From Larimichthys crocea (lineage: Eukaryota; Chordata; Actinopteri; Sciaenidae), in assembly GCF_000972845.2 (NCBI RefSeq), contig NC_040025.1:22830021-22894020 (forward strand): DNA of 64,000 nucleotides, written 5' to 3'. How positions within the stretch are numbered: position 1 is the stretch's first letter; the number at the start of each line of letters is the position of its first letter. The notes under the pieces are model-generated. The model was not told the DNA's origin and did not search any database. It was given only the letters and a program-made list of their open reading frames with translations. Made by a program: the position numbers and the translations under genes. Below, in pieces: positions 1 to 10,319 of this stretch.

Positions 1-722
1 TAGGTCTGTAGAAATATTTGAAGTTTGTATGATGTATTTGTATTTCAATCTGTAGTAGTAGGAGAAGTAGTTTAAAGTGTAGAAGGATTGTAGAAGGTTA
101 GTGTAATGGAAAATTTATATTACATGATTGTGTGTTCTTTTATAATCACATATAGCCATGTTTGATCTCAGTAATATTCAAAAAGTTTTTTAAGTATAAC
201 ACTGTGTGCCTTATAATCTTGTTTGGTTTCACCCAGTACCTTGAACTTAGAAATCTTTCTCTCATTTACGCAGGTTGTTTGTAGCAGTTTTTGTAGCAGT
301 AGTTGTTTGACGTATAAACTTGACCTTGGTTCTCACGGTACAGCAGAGTTTGTTAGTGAGGTTTGATAGGGATGAACACATTCCATTGTAGCCACCTGCT
401 ACAGTTAGATAAGTAATGACAAATACTCCTTAGAAAAGTATAAGAATCAGTGTGGGACTGCCCCACCCTGAACATTTTCTGCAGACTGTCTTGTGCATTT
501 GTAGAACTGTTCCTCTTGCAAGAATAAAATGACAAAACCTTTAAAGACCAATTGATTGATTCAAGATCCTTATTTTGTGTCGGCGAATTGCTTCCCAGAA
601 ATTTCAGCAACATTAGTGTAGAAGTAAAATGAGCTGAATGTCGTGATATAATTTTTATTTCTGTAGTACAAAATTAGTGGAAGTAGCTGAGAGCTGTTAA
701 GAAGAGTTTTAAGTCTTTTATT
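1..722. other. No gene recognised
   Basis: AT-rich sequence with only short chance reading frames. I see no exon, RNA gene or recognisable repeat here. The composite repeat relics begin to its right. Confidence 0.5.
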
Positions 723-904
723 TTGAAGGGACTCTTATTTTGAAGGGAGTCTTGGGGGAGTTTTGTCTTATTTATGTGTCAGTCTTTGCCTCTCTGACTG
801 TCTGCGTTCTGTGTGTGTGTCTGAGTAATTAGTGACAGCTAAGCATGCTCAGTCCCTCTCCCTCTGACCCTCTGACACAAAAGCTTTAAATGAAGTCCCT
901 CGAA
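723..904 (-). repeat. Relic related to composite repeat 3' region
   Basis: Contains two copies of a CTTATTTTGAAGGGA-type motif and a stretch (about 825-890: AGTGACAG, GCATGCTCA, CCTCTCCCTCTG) that recurs near 35,760-35,830 in another copy of the composite repeat. It adjoins copy A, so it is probably part of the same decayed array. Confidence 0.5.
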
Positions 905-993
905 GAGAAAATTCAGTACTAATACAACAAGCTGTGTCATTGCCTTTTTACTGGGCTCTTATTTTGAAGGGACTCTTATTTTGAAAAACTTGT

Positions 994-997
<4 letters not shown>

Positions 998-1035
<38 letters not shown>

Positions 1036-1047
1036 CATGTGTGCTTG

Positions 1048-1090
<43 letters not shown>
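998..1090. repeat. (GT)n microsatellite
   Basis: Two long GT runs separated by a short GCGTGCATGTGTGC interruption. They are the internal dinucleotide satellite of composite repeat copy A. Reading frames across it are low-complexity artefacts. Confidence 0.9.
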
Positions 1091-1091
<1 letters not shown>

Positions 1092-1776
1092 ATCTGCCTG
1101 TCTGTCTGCCTGTGTGTGGTGTGTCTGTCTCTCTATCTATGTGTCTGTGTTTGTGTCTGCGAGAGACAAGGATAAAATGGCCGACATTAAAAATGTAGTC
1201 TTGATAGTCTGATATCATACACAGACTTCAAAAAAGTTAGTCAAAGGCAGGCTTGAACCAGGGTGAGATGCAGGTTAGAGTAATTAGTCGCAGGTCCTGC
1301 ATGCACTGTCTGTCCCACTGAGATGCACAGTATATGTCTGAATGATCCCCCTCGAAGGTGGCCAAAAACAACAACCTATAAGGTATGCCTCGCGCTAACG
1401 TGCTAGCTGCTCTGCTGTCTCTGTCTACCATTTTAGACAGACAAGTTCAAATTAAGGGCCAAGAACTACTAAAATGGCTGCCGCTCGGCTTCTGCCTGCT
1501 GGCCCCTCCCCCCTCTCCTCCTTCAAGCAGGCTGAGATTGCCAAGCAACCAGGACCAACTGTAATCAGGAGAGCAGTTACTGCACCTGTTAGAATGTCAG
1601 TTACAAATCCTGACAGAGACAGAGAAAATGCTGAGATCTTCCCTCGAACAGGAAGGATTTTTGGCCAAACCGTATTTCCAATCATTGAACTGGCTTAGCC
1701 TGAAACAGGCTGAGCCCTTCCTAAACGTCTACATAGGCATTTTGTGTCGATAAATGAAGAAATGTGCTCTTGGTAG

Positions 1777-2012
1777 CAGGGCCGGTCTTAGCTATGGGCA
1801 ATGTGGGCGACCGCTCAGGGCGCAATCTCTGTGAGGGGCGCACGAGCGGCCGAAAAAGAAAAACCTCGCCAATTTTCTATACCACTCATAAAGTTAGCGG
1901 AGGGGGGGTCATTTGGTTGGCAAGGTGGAGGGGGGCGGCGGACAAACCGATCCCAGGCGGCAATCTACGTGAGGGCTCGCCCAGGACGCATATGTGGCCA
2001 GGACCGGCGCTG
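1777..2012. mobile_element. Non-autonomous hAT MITE, 236 bp
   Basis: Ends are CAGGGCCGG on the left and CCGGCGCTG on the right, a 9-bp terminal inverted repeat with one mismatch. It is flanked by CTTGGTAG (1769-1776) and CTTGGGAG (2013-2020), an 8-bp target duplication with one mismatch, as expected for hAT transposition. The other composite-repeat copies run through this point without the insert, which confirms the boundaries. No coding capacity; it would have needed a transposase in trans. Confidence 0.75.
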
Positions 2013-2861
2013 CTTGGGAGCAATTGAAAGAAGCGGTACTTCTGCTTTCCTCCAGAAAATTTCCCGCCTTTTTAACATGGGAGTCTATGAGGGTGTTGAT
2101 GGGTGCTGCTGCCAAATCTTTGCGTCTCGAGCCAAAACTATATATCTGACAGCTTCAACACTGTTATCACTGCAACCGCCTAGAATTTTCCTACGTTTCT
2201 ATCTATAAATGATTTCTGTAGCTTCACATTTGCGGCCACAGTTGCAATTTACAAATTTTTTTTTCATCGACTTTTTCTCTCCCTCTCCACTGTAGTGATG
2301 ACATCACGCACTCTAGCTCTGGAAAGTTCTCACAATACACACCCATTCATTTTTTGGCGTTGTTTTTGGCGATTTTTGGCCTAACCGTTTGCCGAAACTC
2401 TTAGAAAAGTCATTGCCATCGATTCCCGGCCGAGCCGCACGTTCTGATACCTGTTTTGTGTATGTGCGACAAAAAATCTGTTGGGAGTAGTGAAACAAAA
2501 AAAGGGCGGAAGAATAAGCAGCGGAATAAGCGTGGTGGGTAACATATAGTGTGCGCCTTACACGCACACTCAATAAGTTGTTGAAGAAGAATAAGCGCAG
2601 TGGATAACATAGTGTGTGTAAGGCACACTCAATATACTTATACTTGCATATGTAAAATACCCCACTACTGTGAACATTTGCACATTTGACTGGTACTTAC
2701 CATCACTGCACAGCTGTACTGCTCTTTTTACTTTTGAAACATACTGTGTATATATATTTATATTGTTATATTCTTAATTTTTTAAATTGTTTATATTTAA
2801 AGAATGTTCGTCATGAAAAGGCTCTATTGCCAAGTACAATTTTACACATACAAGGAATTTG

Positions 2862-2952
2862 TATGTGTGCCTCGGGGGGGGGGGACGTCATGTTGTTGTG
2901 GGCTGCTCTGGTCCAAAAATGCCAGGGCCGATTTTTTGTCCCAGTCCGCCCA
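2862..2952 (+). mobile_element. Fragment of a DNA-transposon 3' end
   Basis: A G-run followed by GCCAGGGCCGATTTTT and GTCCCAGTCCGCCC, a GC-rich terminal sequence I know from abundant fish non-autonomous hAT-like elements. It is fused directly to Tc1 sequence at 2953. Only one end is present, so family assignment is tentative. Confidence 0.4.
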
Positions 2953-3780
2953 TGGATGAGACTAAGATCAACCTGTACCAAAATGATGGGAAGAAGAAAG
3001 TTTGGAGAAGAATTGGAACAGCTCATGATCCAAAGCAGACCACATCTTCTGTAAAACATGGTGGAGGCAGTGTGATGGCATGGCTTCCAATGGCACTGGG
3101 TCACTTGTGTTAATTGATGATGTGACAAAAGACAGAACCAGCCGGATGAATTCTGAAGTGTATAGGGATATACTTTCTGCTCAGGTTCAGCCAAATGCAG
3201 CAAAGTTGATTGGACGGCGCTTCACAGTACAGATGGACAATGATCCAAAACATACTGCAAAAGCAACCCAGAAGTTTTTTTTTAAAGCAACAAAGTGGCA
3301 TATTCTGCAATGGCCAAGTCAATCACCAGATCTCAACCCAATCGAGCATGCATTTCACCTACTCAAGACAAAACTTAAGGCAGAAAGACCCACAAACAAG
3401 CAACAACTGAAGACAGCTGCAGTAAAGGCCTGGCAAAGTATCACAAAGGAGGAACCCCAGCATTTGGTGAAGTCCATGGGTTCCAGACTTCAGGCAGTCA
3501 TTGCCTGCAAAGGATTCTCAACAAAATATTGAAAAGTAACATTTTACTTAGGGTTGTGTTTATTTGTCCAATTACTTTTGAGCCCCTGTAATATGGAGTG
3601 TTTGTATATAAATAGCTACAATTCCTACATTTTTAATTATATATACAACCACTTGAATTAAACCTTAGAGTCTGCACTTCAAATCCGTTGTAGTTGTTTC
3701 ATTTCAAATCCAATGTGGTGGCATGCAGAGCCCAAATCATCAAGATTATGTCACTGTCCAAATATTTCTGGGCCTAAATG
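2953..3780 (+). mobile_element. Tc1-like element, 5'-truncated and frameshifted
   Basis: Encodes the C-terminal part of a Tc1/mariner transposase, entering exactly at the first catalytic region (MDETKINLYQND), then HGGGSVMAW, then in another frame QMDNDPKH (second Asp) and SPDLNPIEHAF (Glu). The reading frame breaks near 3080-3090, where about 11 bp appear to be lost between short ATGGC repeats. The protein ends GFSTKY and stops at 3532. The 3' flank (3533-3780) ends TGTCACTGTCCAAATATT...GGGCCTAAATG, the usual Tc1 terminal sequence. The N-terminal DNA-binding half and left inverted repeat are missing. Dead copy. Confidence 0.8.
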
Positions 3781-3800
3781 TATGTTGTTGTGATGGAAAC

Positions 3801-4793
3801 TAGTGGTGGGCGGGTCGATCCAAATGTCGATATTATCGATACCAAGTCTGTATCAGATCAATAATAGCCTGGTGAGATCGATTCTTTACTTTAAGTTCCG
3901 CTCTTGTTTGCAAAGCTGCGGTTTCAGCAAAGAAGAAACAGCGTTTTAGCTGCGCCCGGCGTCAACTCACACGGGGCGCGTGTCAGCTGTGTTATGGCAG
4001 CGGAGAGAGCCGACCGTATTCATGCGAGATCACGAGAGAATCCTGGATGTACGCGAGACCCCGCGATAAACTGTGTATAAAGAAAAAAACAACAACAAAC
4101 AGCTGACTTTGCTTCTCCTACGTGGAGGAGATTATAAAAAGCATCTGTTGTGTCATAAATGTTGAGACTCTTTGATCGATTGACTGCTCACCTGGTGCCA
4201 CCGGTCATGACGTAACGTTGATGTGAAGTTGTGATAAGCTACATAACCTGTGTATTGTGTTTTATTTTGAATGGGGGCGGAAGTTTATTATGTTGATTCT
4301 GTGTCGGATTTCCTGTCTGGTGCGCAGTGCTCTATTGAAATTTACGAGGTTTAGCAGCGGCTCGCGTCAAAAATAGAAATGCTACGGAATGCTCGGGCCG
4401 TGGCGCGGAGAGACGTTTCTGAGACGTGCCCTGTGTGAATGGTCTCATTGACTAGACTGGCAGCGATCAGCTCCGGTGACCGCGGCACAGCCGTTACGCG
4501 GCGCAGCCGTTACGCGGCGCATACTCCTCCGGAGTAGTGGGCCTTGTCTCTCCTCACTTGATATAAAAAGTATGCATGCACGCAGGGGATTTTTCTGGGT
4601 GGGCGGGGTAGTGTGCTGCGTGCTGTGAGGAGCACCAGGAGTGAGTGACAGGCAAAACTCTGGAGAATTAAATGCCGACGGCTTAAAACATTTACGTGAC
4701 AAGTATTCGATAGTTGTGATATAGTCATTTCATACATCTCACATAGAACAAGCCGCGATATATCGAGTATATTAGATATATTGCCCACCTCTA
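3801..4793. mobile_element. hAT-like element remnant, about 1 kb
   Basis: Left end TAGTGGTGGGC and right end (reverse complement) TAGAGGTGGGC match in 10 of 11 bases and resemble the TAG-GTGGGC-ATATCGA ends of fish hAT elements. Flanking 8-mers do not match, so no target duplication is visible. The interior is GC-rich and non-coding, and includes a tandem 16-bp unit CAGCCGTTACGCGGCG at about 4488-4520. Probably a non-autonomous derivative. Confidence 0.5.
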
Positions 4794-4795
4794 TC

Positions 4796-5171
4796 GCGAA
4801 TACAAGCGGCCGAAATGAGCTTCCTTCGCAGGGTGGCTGGGCTTTCCCTTAGAGATAGGGTGAGAAGCTCGGCCATCCGCGAGGAGCTCAGAGTAGAACC
4901 GCTGCTCCTCCGCATTGAGAGGAACCAGTTAAGGTGGCTCAGGCATCTCGTGAGGATGCCTCCTGGACGTCTCCCTGGTGAGATGTTCCGGGCACGTCCC
5001 TCTGGGAGGCGGCCCCGGGGAAGACCCAGGACATGCTGGAGGGACTATGTCACTTGGCTGGCCTGGGAACGCCTTGGGGTCCCCCTGGGAGAGCTGGATG
5101 AAGTGGCCGGGGAGAGGGAAGTCTGGGCTTCCCTGCTGAAGCTGCTGCCCCCGCGACCCGAATCCAGATAA
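4796..5171 (+). pseudogene. LINE ORF2 C-terminus (RTE-like)
   Basis: An open frame of about 118 codons (ATG at 4815, coding similarity from about 4796) reads MSFLRRVAGLSLRDRVRSS, then RIERNQLRWLRHLVRM and GRRPRGRPRTCWRDYV. This RW-x-GH-x-RM ... GRPR-x-RW-x-D signature is the C-terminal tail of an abundant fish LINE reverse transcriptase protein, which I place as RTE-like from memory. It ends with a GATAAAGCGGGAGAAGA tail and an A-rich run. A classic 5'-truncated insertion: endonuclease and polymerase domains are absent. Confidence 0.7.
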
Positions 5172-5269
5172 AGCGGGAGAAGACGAACAAACAAAAAAAA
5201 ACCACTCAGGTATTTAAATGAGGTGAGATGTGTCACTCAAACTTGCTATCACGTTCCAGTTCCAGTTCA

Positions 5270-5968
5270 TTACCAGGGCCACCAGTAGCCACTGAAAGAT
5301 ACCCCTCTGGTAGAAACTGTTCTCTCTGTGACACTTGGCTGGCCAAGTCTGTCATAAGTCAGAGTCTGGGGTTGTCTCCTCTGTCTCCTTGGATACCTTA
5401 CTCTCTGCTCTGTCTCAGCAATGTCATCCTCTGAGTTCTCGGTTTCTGTTTCAACCATATCCTCGACATTTTCCTCTGGTATCTCTGTGTGTTCGGTTAT
5501 GATTATCACTGCAGGGAAGTCATCATCTGATTCCTCCTCAACATTGGTTTCCTGTGTGGATCTATTCACACGTTTTTGTCTGTTTTGACTGTGCATTTTC
5601 TTTAGTTGCATTGTGGTGAGAGTCTTATTGTTGTTTCCAGTAACTGGAAGGAAATCACAAGGTAACATCATGTTTCTGTGAGGTATCCCTTTTCTGCCTC
5701 TGCCATTCTCTGGTTCAACCTCAAACACTGAACTGTCCTCCCCTTTCTGACTCCTGACAACATAAATATCTTGGGGGTGAGCGGCCTTTATATTTTCTTT
5801 GGAAGACTCTTTATGGTTCCTCAACTGCTGCGTGTTTTGAGTTAAAGGGTCCTGTGAGTTGTCCCAAGTGCTGCTGGTTGTCTGTAGCTCGCTCACACTG
5901 GGCATCTTGGTGCTGCTCCTCTTGAATTTCATGAGCCTCTCATTCTCCAGGTTCGCTGCTTCAGTCAA
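5270..5968 (-). pseudogene. LTR retrotransposon polyprotein C-terminus
   Basis: An open minus-strand frame with the features of the extreme C-terminus of an LTR-retrotransposon polyprotein: a conserved HRNMMLPCDFLP block and a basic YPRRQRRQPQTLTYDRLG block near the end. The integrase, reverse transcriptase and protease expected upstream are absent: only about 140 bp separate this piece from the gag region at 6108. No LTR is visible to its left, where the RTE-like LINE tail begins. Confidence 0.65.
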
Positions 5969-6107
5969 TTTCTCAATCAGGATTTCATCTCACATCCAGG
6001 TTATCAAGGAAAGGCAGCCCCGTTCCAACTGACCTCAGAAACTTCTTTTTAACCAGGACTACACTGTAGGGTTCCTCTGACTCTCCCCCCTTGGATGAAA
6101 ACAGGAG

Positions 6108-7842
6108 TCAATTTTTCTTGCAGAACAGACATGTTTTGGTGGTCTGTTCATTAGAACATGTTGTAAGTGCTTTTGCTTTAACATTCAGCTGCTTTTGTTG
6201 CTTTGCCTTTTCAATTTCACTTTGCTTTAGTGACTGCAAAGACGTAACTGGATTACAGGCAATCTTTGCTTTTCTTGACAGAAACTTAACAAACTGACTG
6301 AAGCTTGGCAACTGGTCACTCTCTTCTTCCATCTCCATGACCTTCCGGTTCCATCTAGCCGTTAGCCAGTCAGGTAACTTTGCAAGAATCTTCCTCTTTT
6401 CATTACAATCGTTCAAGATCTCCAGTAACTTGATATGCACCATGGCAGCTTCACAACTACGGAGCAAGTCAACAAACTCTCTGAACTTAGTGCTCTCTTT
6501 GGCTCCAATCCTGGGCCATGCTTGGAGCTTGTCTCGGTATGCCTTAGTGACTGTAAATGGGTTTCTGTATCTCTCCTCCAAAATCTCCCATGCAGAAACA
6601 TAAGCAGACTCAGTTCCTAGTAGGAAATAACCATCCAGTGCATTCTTGGCTTGTCCACTTACATACCTGCGAAGGTAGTATATCTTCTCCTTGTCAAGGA
6701 TATTCTTCTGGTCGATCAGTGTTTCAAAAGACAGTTTCCAGTCACTGTACTTCGATGGATCACCAGTGAATATTAAAGGTTCAGGAACAGGGATTCTGTT
6801 TGCACTCATAGCATCAGAAAGCATTTTAATGAGCTCCGATGTACTTGGATTAACGGATATAGCTGTAGGTTGCGGAGCTAGAGGTAGAGATGACTGAGGA
6901 CCTCTTACAGGATGTGATGACTGATGGTCTGCTACCGTCTCCTGGTTCAGTACATCTTGAGGCTCTTCTTTAATGTTTAGCTCTTGGTCGTACACCTGCA
7001 TTCTTGCTCGCGCAGAGTTAAGCTCCTTCATTGTTTCTAAATGCTTTCTCTTTATTTGCTTTACTTCTAGTTTGACTTTCATTTGGGCTGCCTCTTCTTC
7101 TCTTTTCTTCTTCTTCTCCACTGAATGTCTTCTTCTTCCCTTTCCCGGCGTCGCTTGAGGTCTGCTGCCTTTTAAGCGGCTATCTTCCTATTCGCTTCTG
7201 TCTCTAGGTGCTGCAATTCCAATTGTTCTCTTTGTTGTTCTTCCAACACTTTCAGAACAGCTTGGCTTGCTGCAGCATTTGCGGCAGCTTCCTGACGCTT
7301 TACGGAAGATGCGTTTGAATGCTCTGAGGCGCCCTTCAGGATAGAAGTGACATAATCAAATTCACTTTTAGTGGAGTTCCAGAGAGAACCTGCCTCCGGC
7401 CAATCTGGCTCATCTTCATGTGGGCTTCCCATCCAGGTAAGCTGTGGCTTTGGCAACAATGAAGTCTGAAACTTGTATACACAGATCGACTCTTTGTCGT
7501 GTGGGTTGGTCTGAAGTTGAGACTCTGCGCAGGTCAGCATAGACACACTGGACATCTGCTGAAAGGGCTTTGACATCGTAAAGGATTTCTTTGAGTAGAC
7601 CCGCTGCTAAAGGCTCTGATGACTGTGATAATGACTTCTTGCAGGATTTAATGTGTTCTCCATTTCTTGTTAATGTAATCGAACCTTTGTTGAAGTGCTC
7701 TAATTTTATCTTCTTGCATTGCTTTTCCCTTTTCTGTTAGGATACGGGTTAACTTGCTTCGTCTCAGTGGATGTTCTTCAGGATATTCACTTCCATCATC
7801 AACTTGCCCTATCTGAAGTGTAGACTCACTAGACTCTGCCAT
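6108..7842 (-). pseudogene. LTR retrotransposon gag (DUF1759-like)
   Basis: Three collinear minus-strand frames (7648-7842, 7172-7576, 6108-7121) form a frameshifted gag-like protein. The last carries a charged coiled-coil start and then a block with FTGDPSKYSDWKLSFETLI and ILEERYRNPFTVTKAY, typical of the gag region (DUF1759) of BEL/Pao and related fish LTR elements. It ends with a lone CLFCKKN, the start of a zinc knuckle cut off before completion. The jump from there to the polyprotein tail implies a large internal deletion. Structural gene only; not functional alone. Confidence 0.65.
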
Positions 7843-9135
7843 AACAAAATAACTAAATTATATTAAATGTAAATTAAGTCTGCATTAACTGTTACTGTAA
7901 CAACTGCTTAAATGTGTAAATGTAAATAAAGCTTGCATTAACTGTTAACGCTTACTCAGGTGTGTCTTGTGTTGAAATGAAATATCATACTCTGAAATAC
8001 TTCAATAAACCAAAATACTCTTCACTGTACTTATTACTAATAATGTGCTAAAATACCAAAAAAAAAAAAAAAACTCAAAATGTAGCTTAAACGTAAATAT
8101 CACATGGCAAATAGCGTTCACTGTATATTACCAAGACACACTTTAAATCAACACATCAGAGGTTGACTATGAAATACTTTTACCCTTAGCTTTAAGGCAT
8201 TCAACTTAGAACTTCAATAAAGTCAGATGCATAACTTAGGTGCAAGACATTAACTTAGAAAATGAGTAGCATTACCACACAACACAGTATGAAATCAGCT
8301 TAATTTAAATCTTTACTTAAACCCTTAAAGCATAGTTGCAAAGTCTTCTTCTTTGTCCACTCTTGTTAGTGTCCAAGTTCCTAATGGCTTTGCCTTGAAA
8401 CCGATGCTGTTCGAGTTTGTGTGTTGTTTACCAACACTTGTTCAGTTGACTGATCATGTGTTAAACGAGTGTGTGCGTTCCACTCATCTGCATATCTGGG
8501 AGACGACCGTTGCGATGCACCATGGTCACGACGAGGCTGCGTGATTTTGCTGGCTAGTTCCTGGGATTGCTGCACCTCCGACGTCGATGAACAGTCCTGA
8601 GTTTTCACTATAGCTCCCTCTCAAAGCACGAAGACGCAAGTGGTTTTCTTTGACGGATTTTATTCTTCAGAAAGTCCTCAAAAACTGTGAAAACTAAAAA
8701 CATACATAATACACAGTATTAAAATAACATCAGCTATGAGGCTAACACATACCTGAAATGACAAACGAAAGTGAAAAAACAAAAGGCTTCACCTCGTTGG
8801 CTGCGTGCACAGTTAGGCTTGATATCTTCAGTTTTGTTCCCTTACAGCATTAAACTTGTGAATAAACGTCCTTGCTCGAAAACTTGACGAGTCCACCTAA
8901 TGTGTGGCGGGCCTGCGCTGGTTATTTACATCACACGCACATATACCGAGGTTGTATATTTCAAAATAAAAGTTCCCATTTAGAAACCCAGGTAAGTATA
9001 CAAAATATACCCAAATAAAATCAATATTAATTCCCCAATAACTCTTTTCCCACAAAACACTGATGTAAATGTTTGCAACCGCTCGTGCCCGCTCTCTATC
9101 TGGTGCATGAGGTTGGTGAATGACAACTTGTCTCG
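7843..9135 (-). other. Probable 5' leader/LTR debris, no gene recognised
   Basis: Lies upstream (minus strand) of the gag remnant. Read on the minus strand, a GCAGGCCCGCCACACA motif near 8900-8920 could be an LTR edge, but I cannot pair it with a second LTR. AT-rich with no convincing coding sequence. Confidence 0.3.
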
Positions 9136-9139
9136 CTGA

Positions 9140-9640
9140 CCTCCTTCACCAATTTGGCCACAGATGGATGGTCACTTCTGGCACTTTAGCTGGCAACAGG
9201 TTTTGGATAGAGCTTACTTTGGTCTTGTCCGACATGTTCTTTTTATCATAAAGTGTTTTTAATTCTTCTTCCAAAACTCTGCAAGACTGCTGCAGTTCAA
9301 CATATTTATCTCCCCATTTCCACAGAGCGGTGGGACTCCTATGCATCTCCCCCACGGTCCTCCGTCATGTTTCCCATGAAGATTAACAGTTTTTGAACCA
9401 CCTGAGTTGCTTCCTCTAGTTCTGTGTTTTGTTCGATATCATCCAACTTCGAATCTCCATATCCATCTCACTGTCTTTTCTTTCTTCCTTTATTTAATTT
9501 TATATATTTTGTTCCTCTAGGTTCGTCTCAGAGAAAAGTCCTCTTTTTCCGCTGAGTGTCCTAAGAGTTGACACGTTGTCTTGCCGTTTTGAACTTTTTC
9601 TCCTGGCTGGCTCACCAAAATGTTGCAGCCAGAAACACAG
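9140..9640 (-). pseudogene. Second LTR-element leader and gag fragment
   Basis: On the minus strand, TTTTGGTGAGCCAGCC (about 9605-9620) looks like the sequence just inside a 5' LTR (primer-binding region), followed by a broken gag-like frame including ALWKWGDKYVELQQSCRVLE at 9146-9355. It is separate from the gag at 6108-7842. No matching LTR pair was found. Class inferred from layout only. Confidence 0.35.
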
Positions 9641-10319
9641 GCGGACACTGGGATGTAGTTCACTTAAAAATTATTTATTTTAACACAGTGAAAATATTTT
9701 CATTTATACTCAGGGCTGCCTATCTACAGTTTTCTATTACTCGTCCAAACCTCGTCCTGGTGCAGCCTGGTGGCGAGACCATGCAGTGCATCCATCATGT
9801 TATCAAGTAGATGGAATTCTTGCTACACTTTGAGGATGGAATCTCCATTGCTGAATCTGAGGTCTGAACATCAGTTGGAGCCTCCTTTCCAGCACCCTGG
9901 AATAAACTTTCCTGGGGATGCTGATAACCCAATAATTGAAATAATTTTTTTTGAAAACCAGAACCACGATACTGTTCCTGTCCTTGAAGCAACAATGAAA
10001 AGGTGTATCAGACAAGACAGCCCAACAGTGTTCAAAGCTTTCAGCATCTCAGGGCAAATCCATATCCGTAGATACATTCAGATATGGCAAAGGGTTCCCC
10101 CATGTCCTGAGACTCCTCCCCCACAGAGGGTGTGTTGGTTTGGTTCAGGAGCTCAATATCTCTAGTTGCTATATAAATAAAATGTCATTAATTAGACAGC
10201 AACCAGAAGTAACTTGCAGACGCAATGGTTGGAGGGCACTAGAGCTCCTACTAACTATCCCTTAATTTTAATATTTTGTCAGGTTACACATTTGATAAAC
10301 TTATTTACTGAATCTGAAG
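9641..10319. other. No recognised gene
   Basis: Left part may be LTR of the neighbouring fragment. A 131-codon frame at 9770-10165 resembles nothing I know and is bounded by repeats; I treat it as chance. The LINE to the right probably starts within or just after this stretch. Confidence 0.35.

Larger units (their letters stand above)
905..2640 (-). repeat. Composite repeat, copy A (minus orientation)
   Basis: Read on the minus strand from 2640 it has, in order: two stem-loop units (TTGAGTGTGC...GCACAC...TTATCCAC), the TTCTTCCGCCC leader, the conserved CGCACATACACAAAAC block, the body matching 20,290-21,140, the GGCAGACAGAGACAGCAG block, then directly the CA-type 3' half (GT run on this strand at 998-1090). 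It lacks the 14-bp minisatellite that copies B, C and E carry at this point and has only a short CTAGCACGTTAGCGC stretch there. The distal 3' end is lost near 905. A hAT MITE interrupts it at 1777-2012. Non-coding; family unknown to me. Confidence 0.7.

Noticed and set aside
353..613. 86-codon minus-strand frame at the window start
   Set aside because: No family resemblance, AT-rich, length expected by chance.
976..1218. Long open frames of Cys-Val or His-Thr repeats on both strands
   Set aside because: They are translations of a (GT)n microsatellite and have no non-repetitive coding part. The same holds at 25,640, 36,620, 41,778 and 60,214.
4445..4788. Overlapping minus-strand frames as coding sequence
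   Set aside because: They lie in the GC-rich interior of a hAT-like remnant and show no transposase motifs.
9770..10165. 131-codon frame as a possible small gene
   Set aside because: No family features, no splice context, sits between LTR debris and a LINE.
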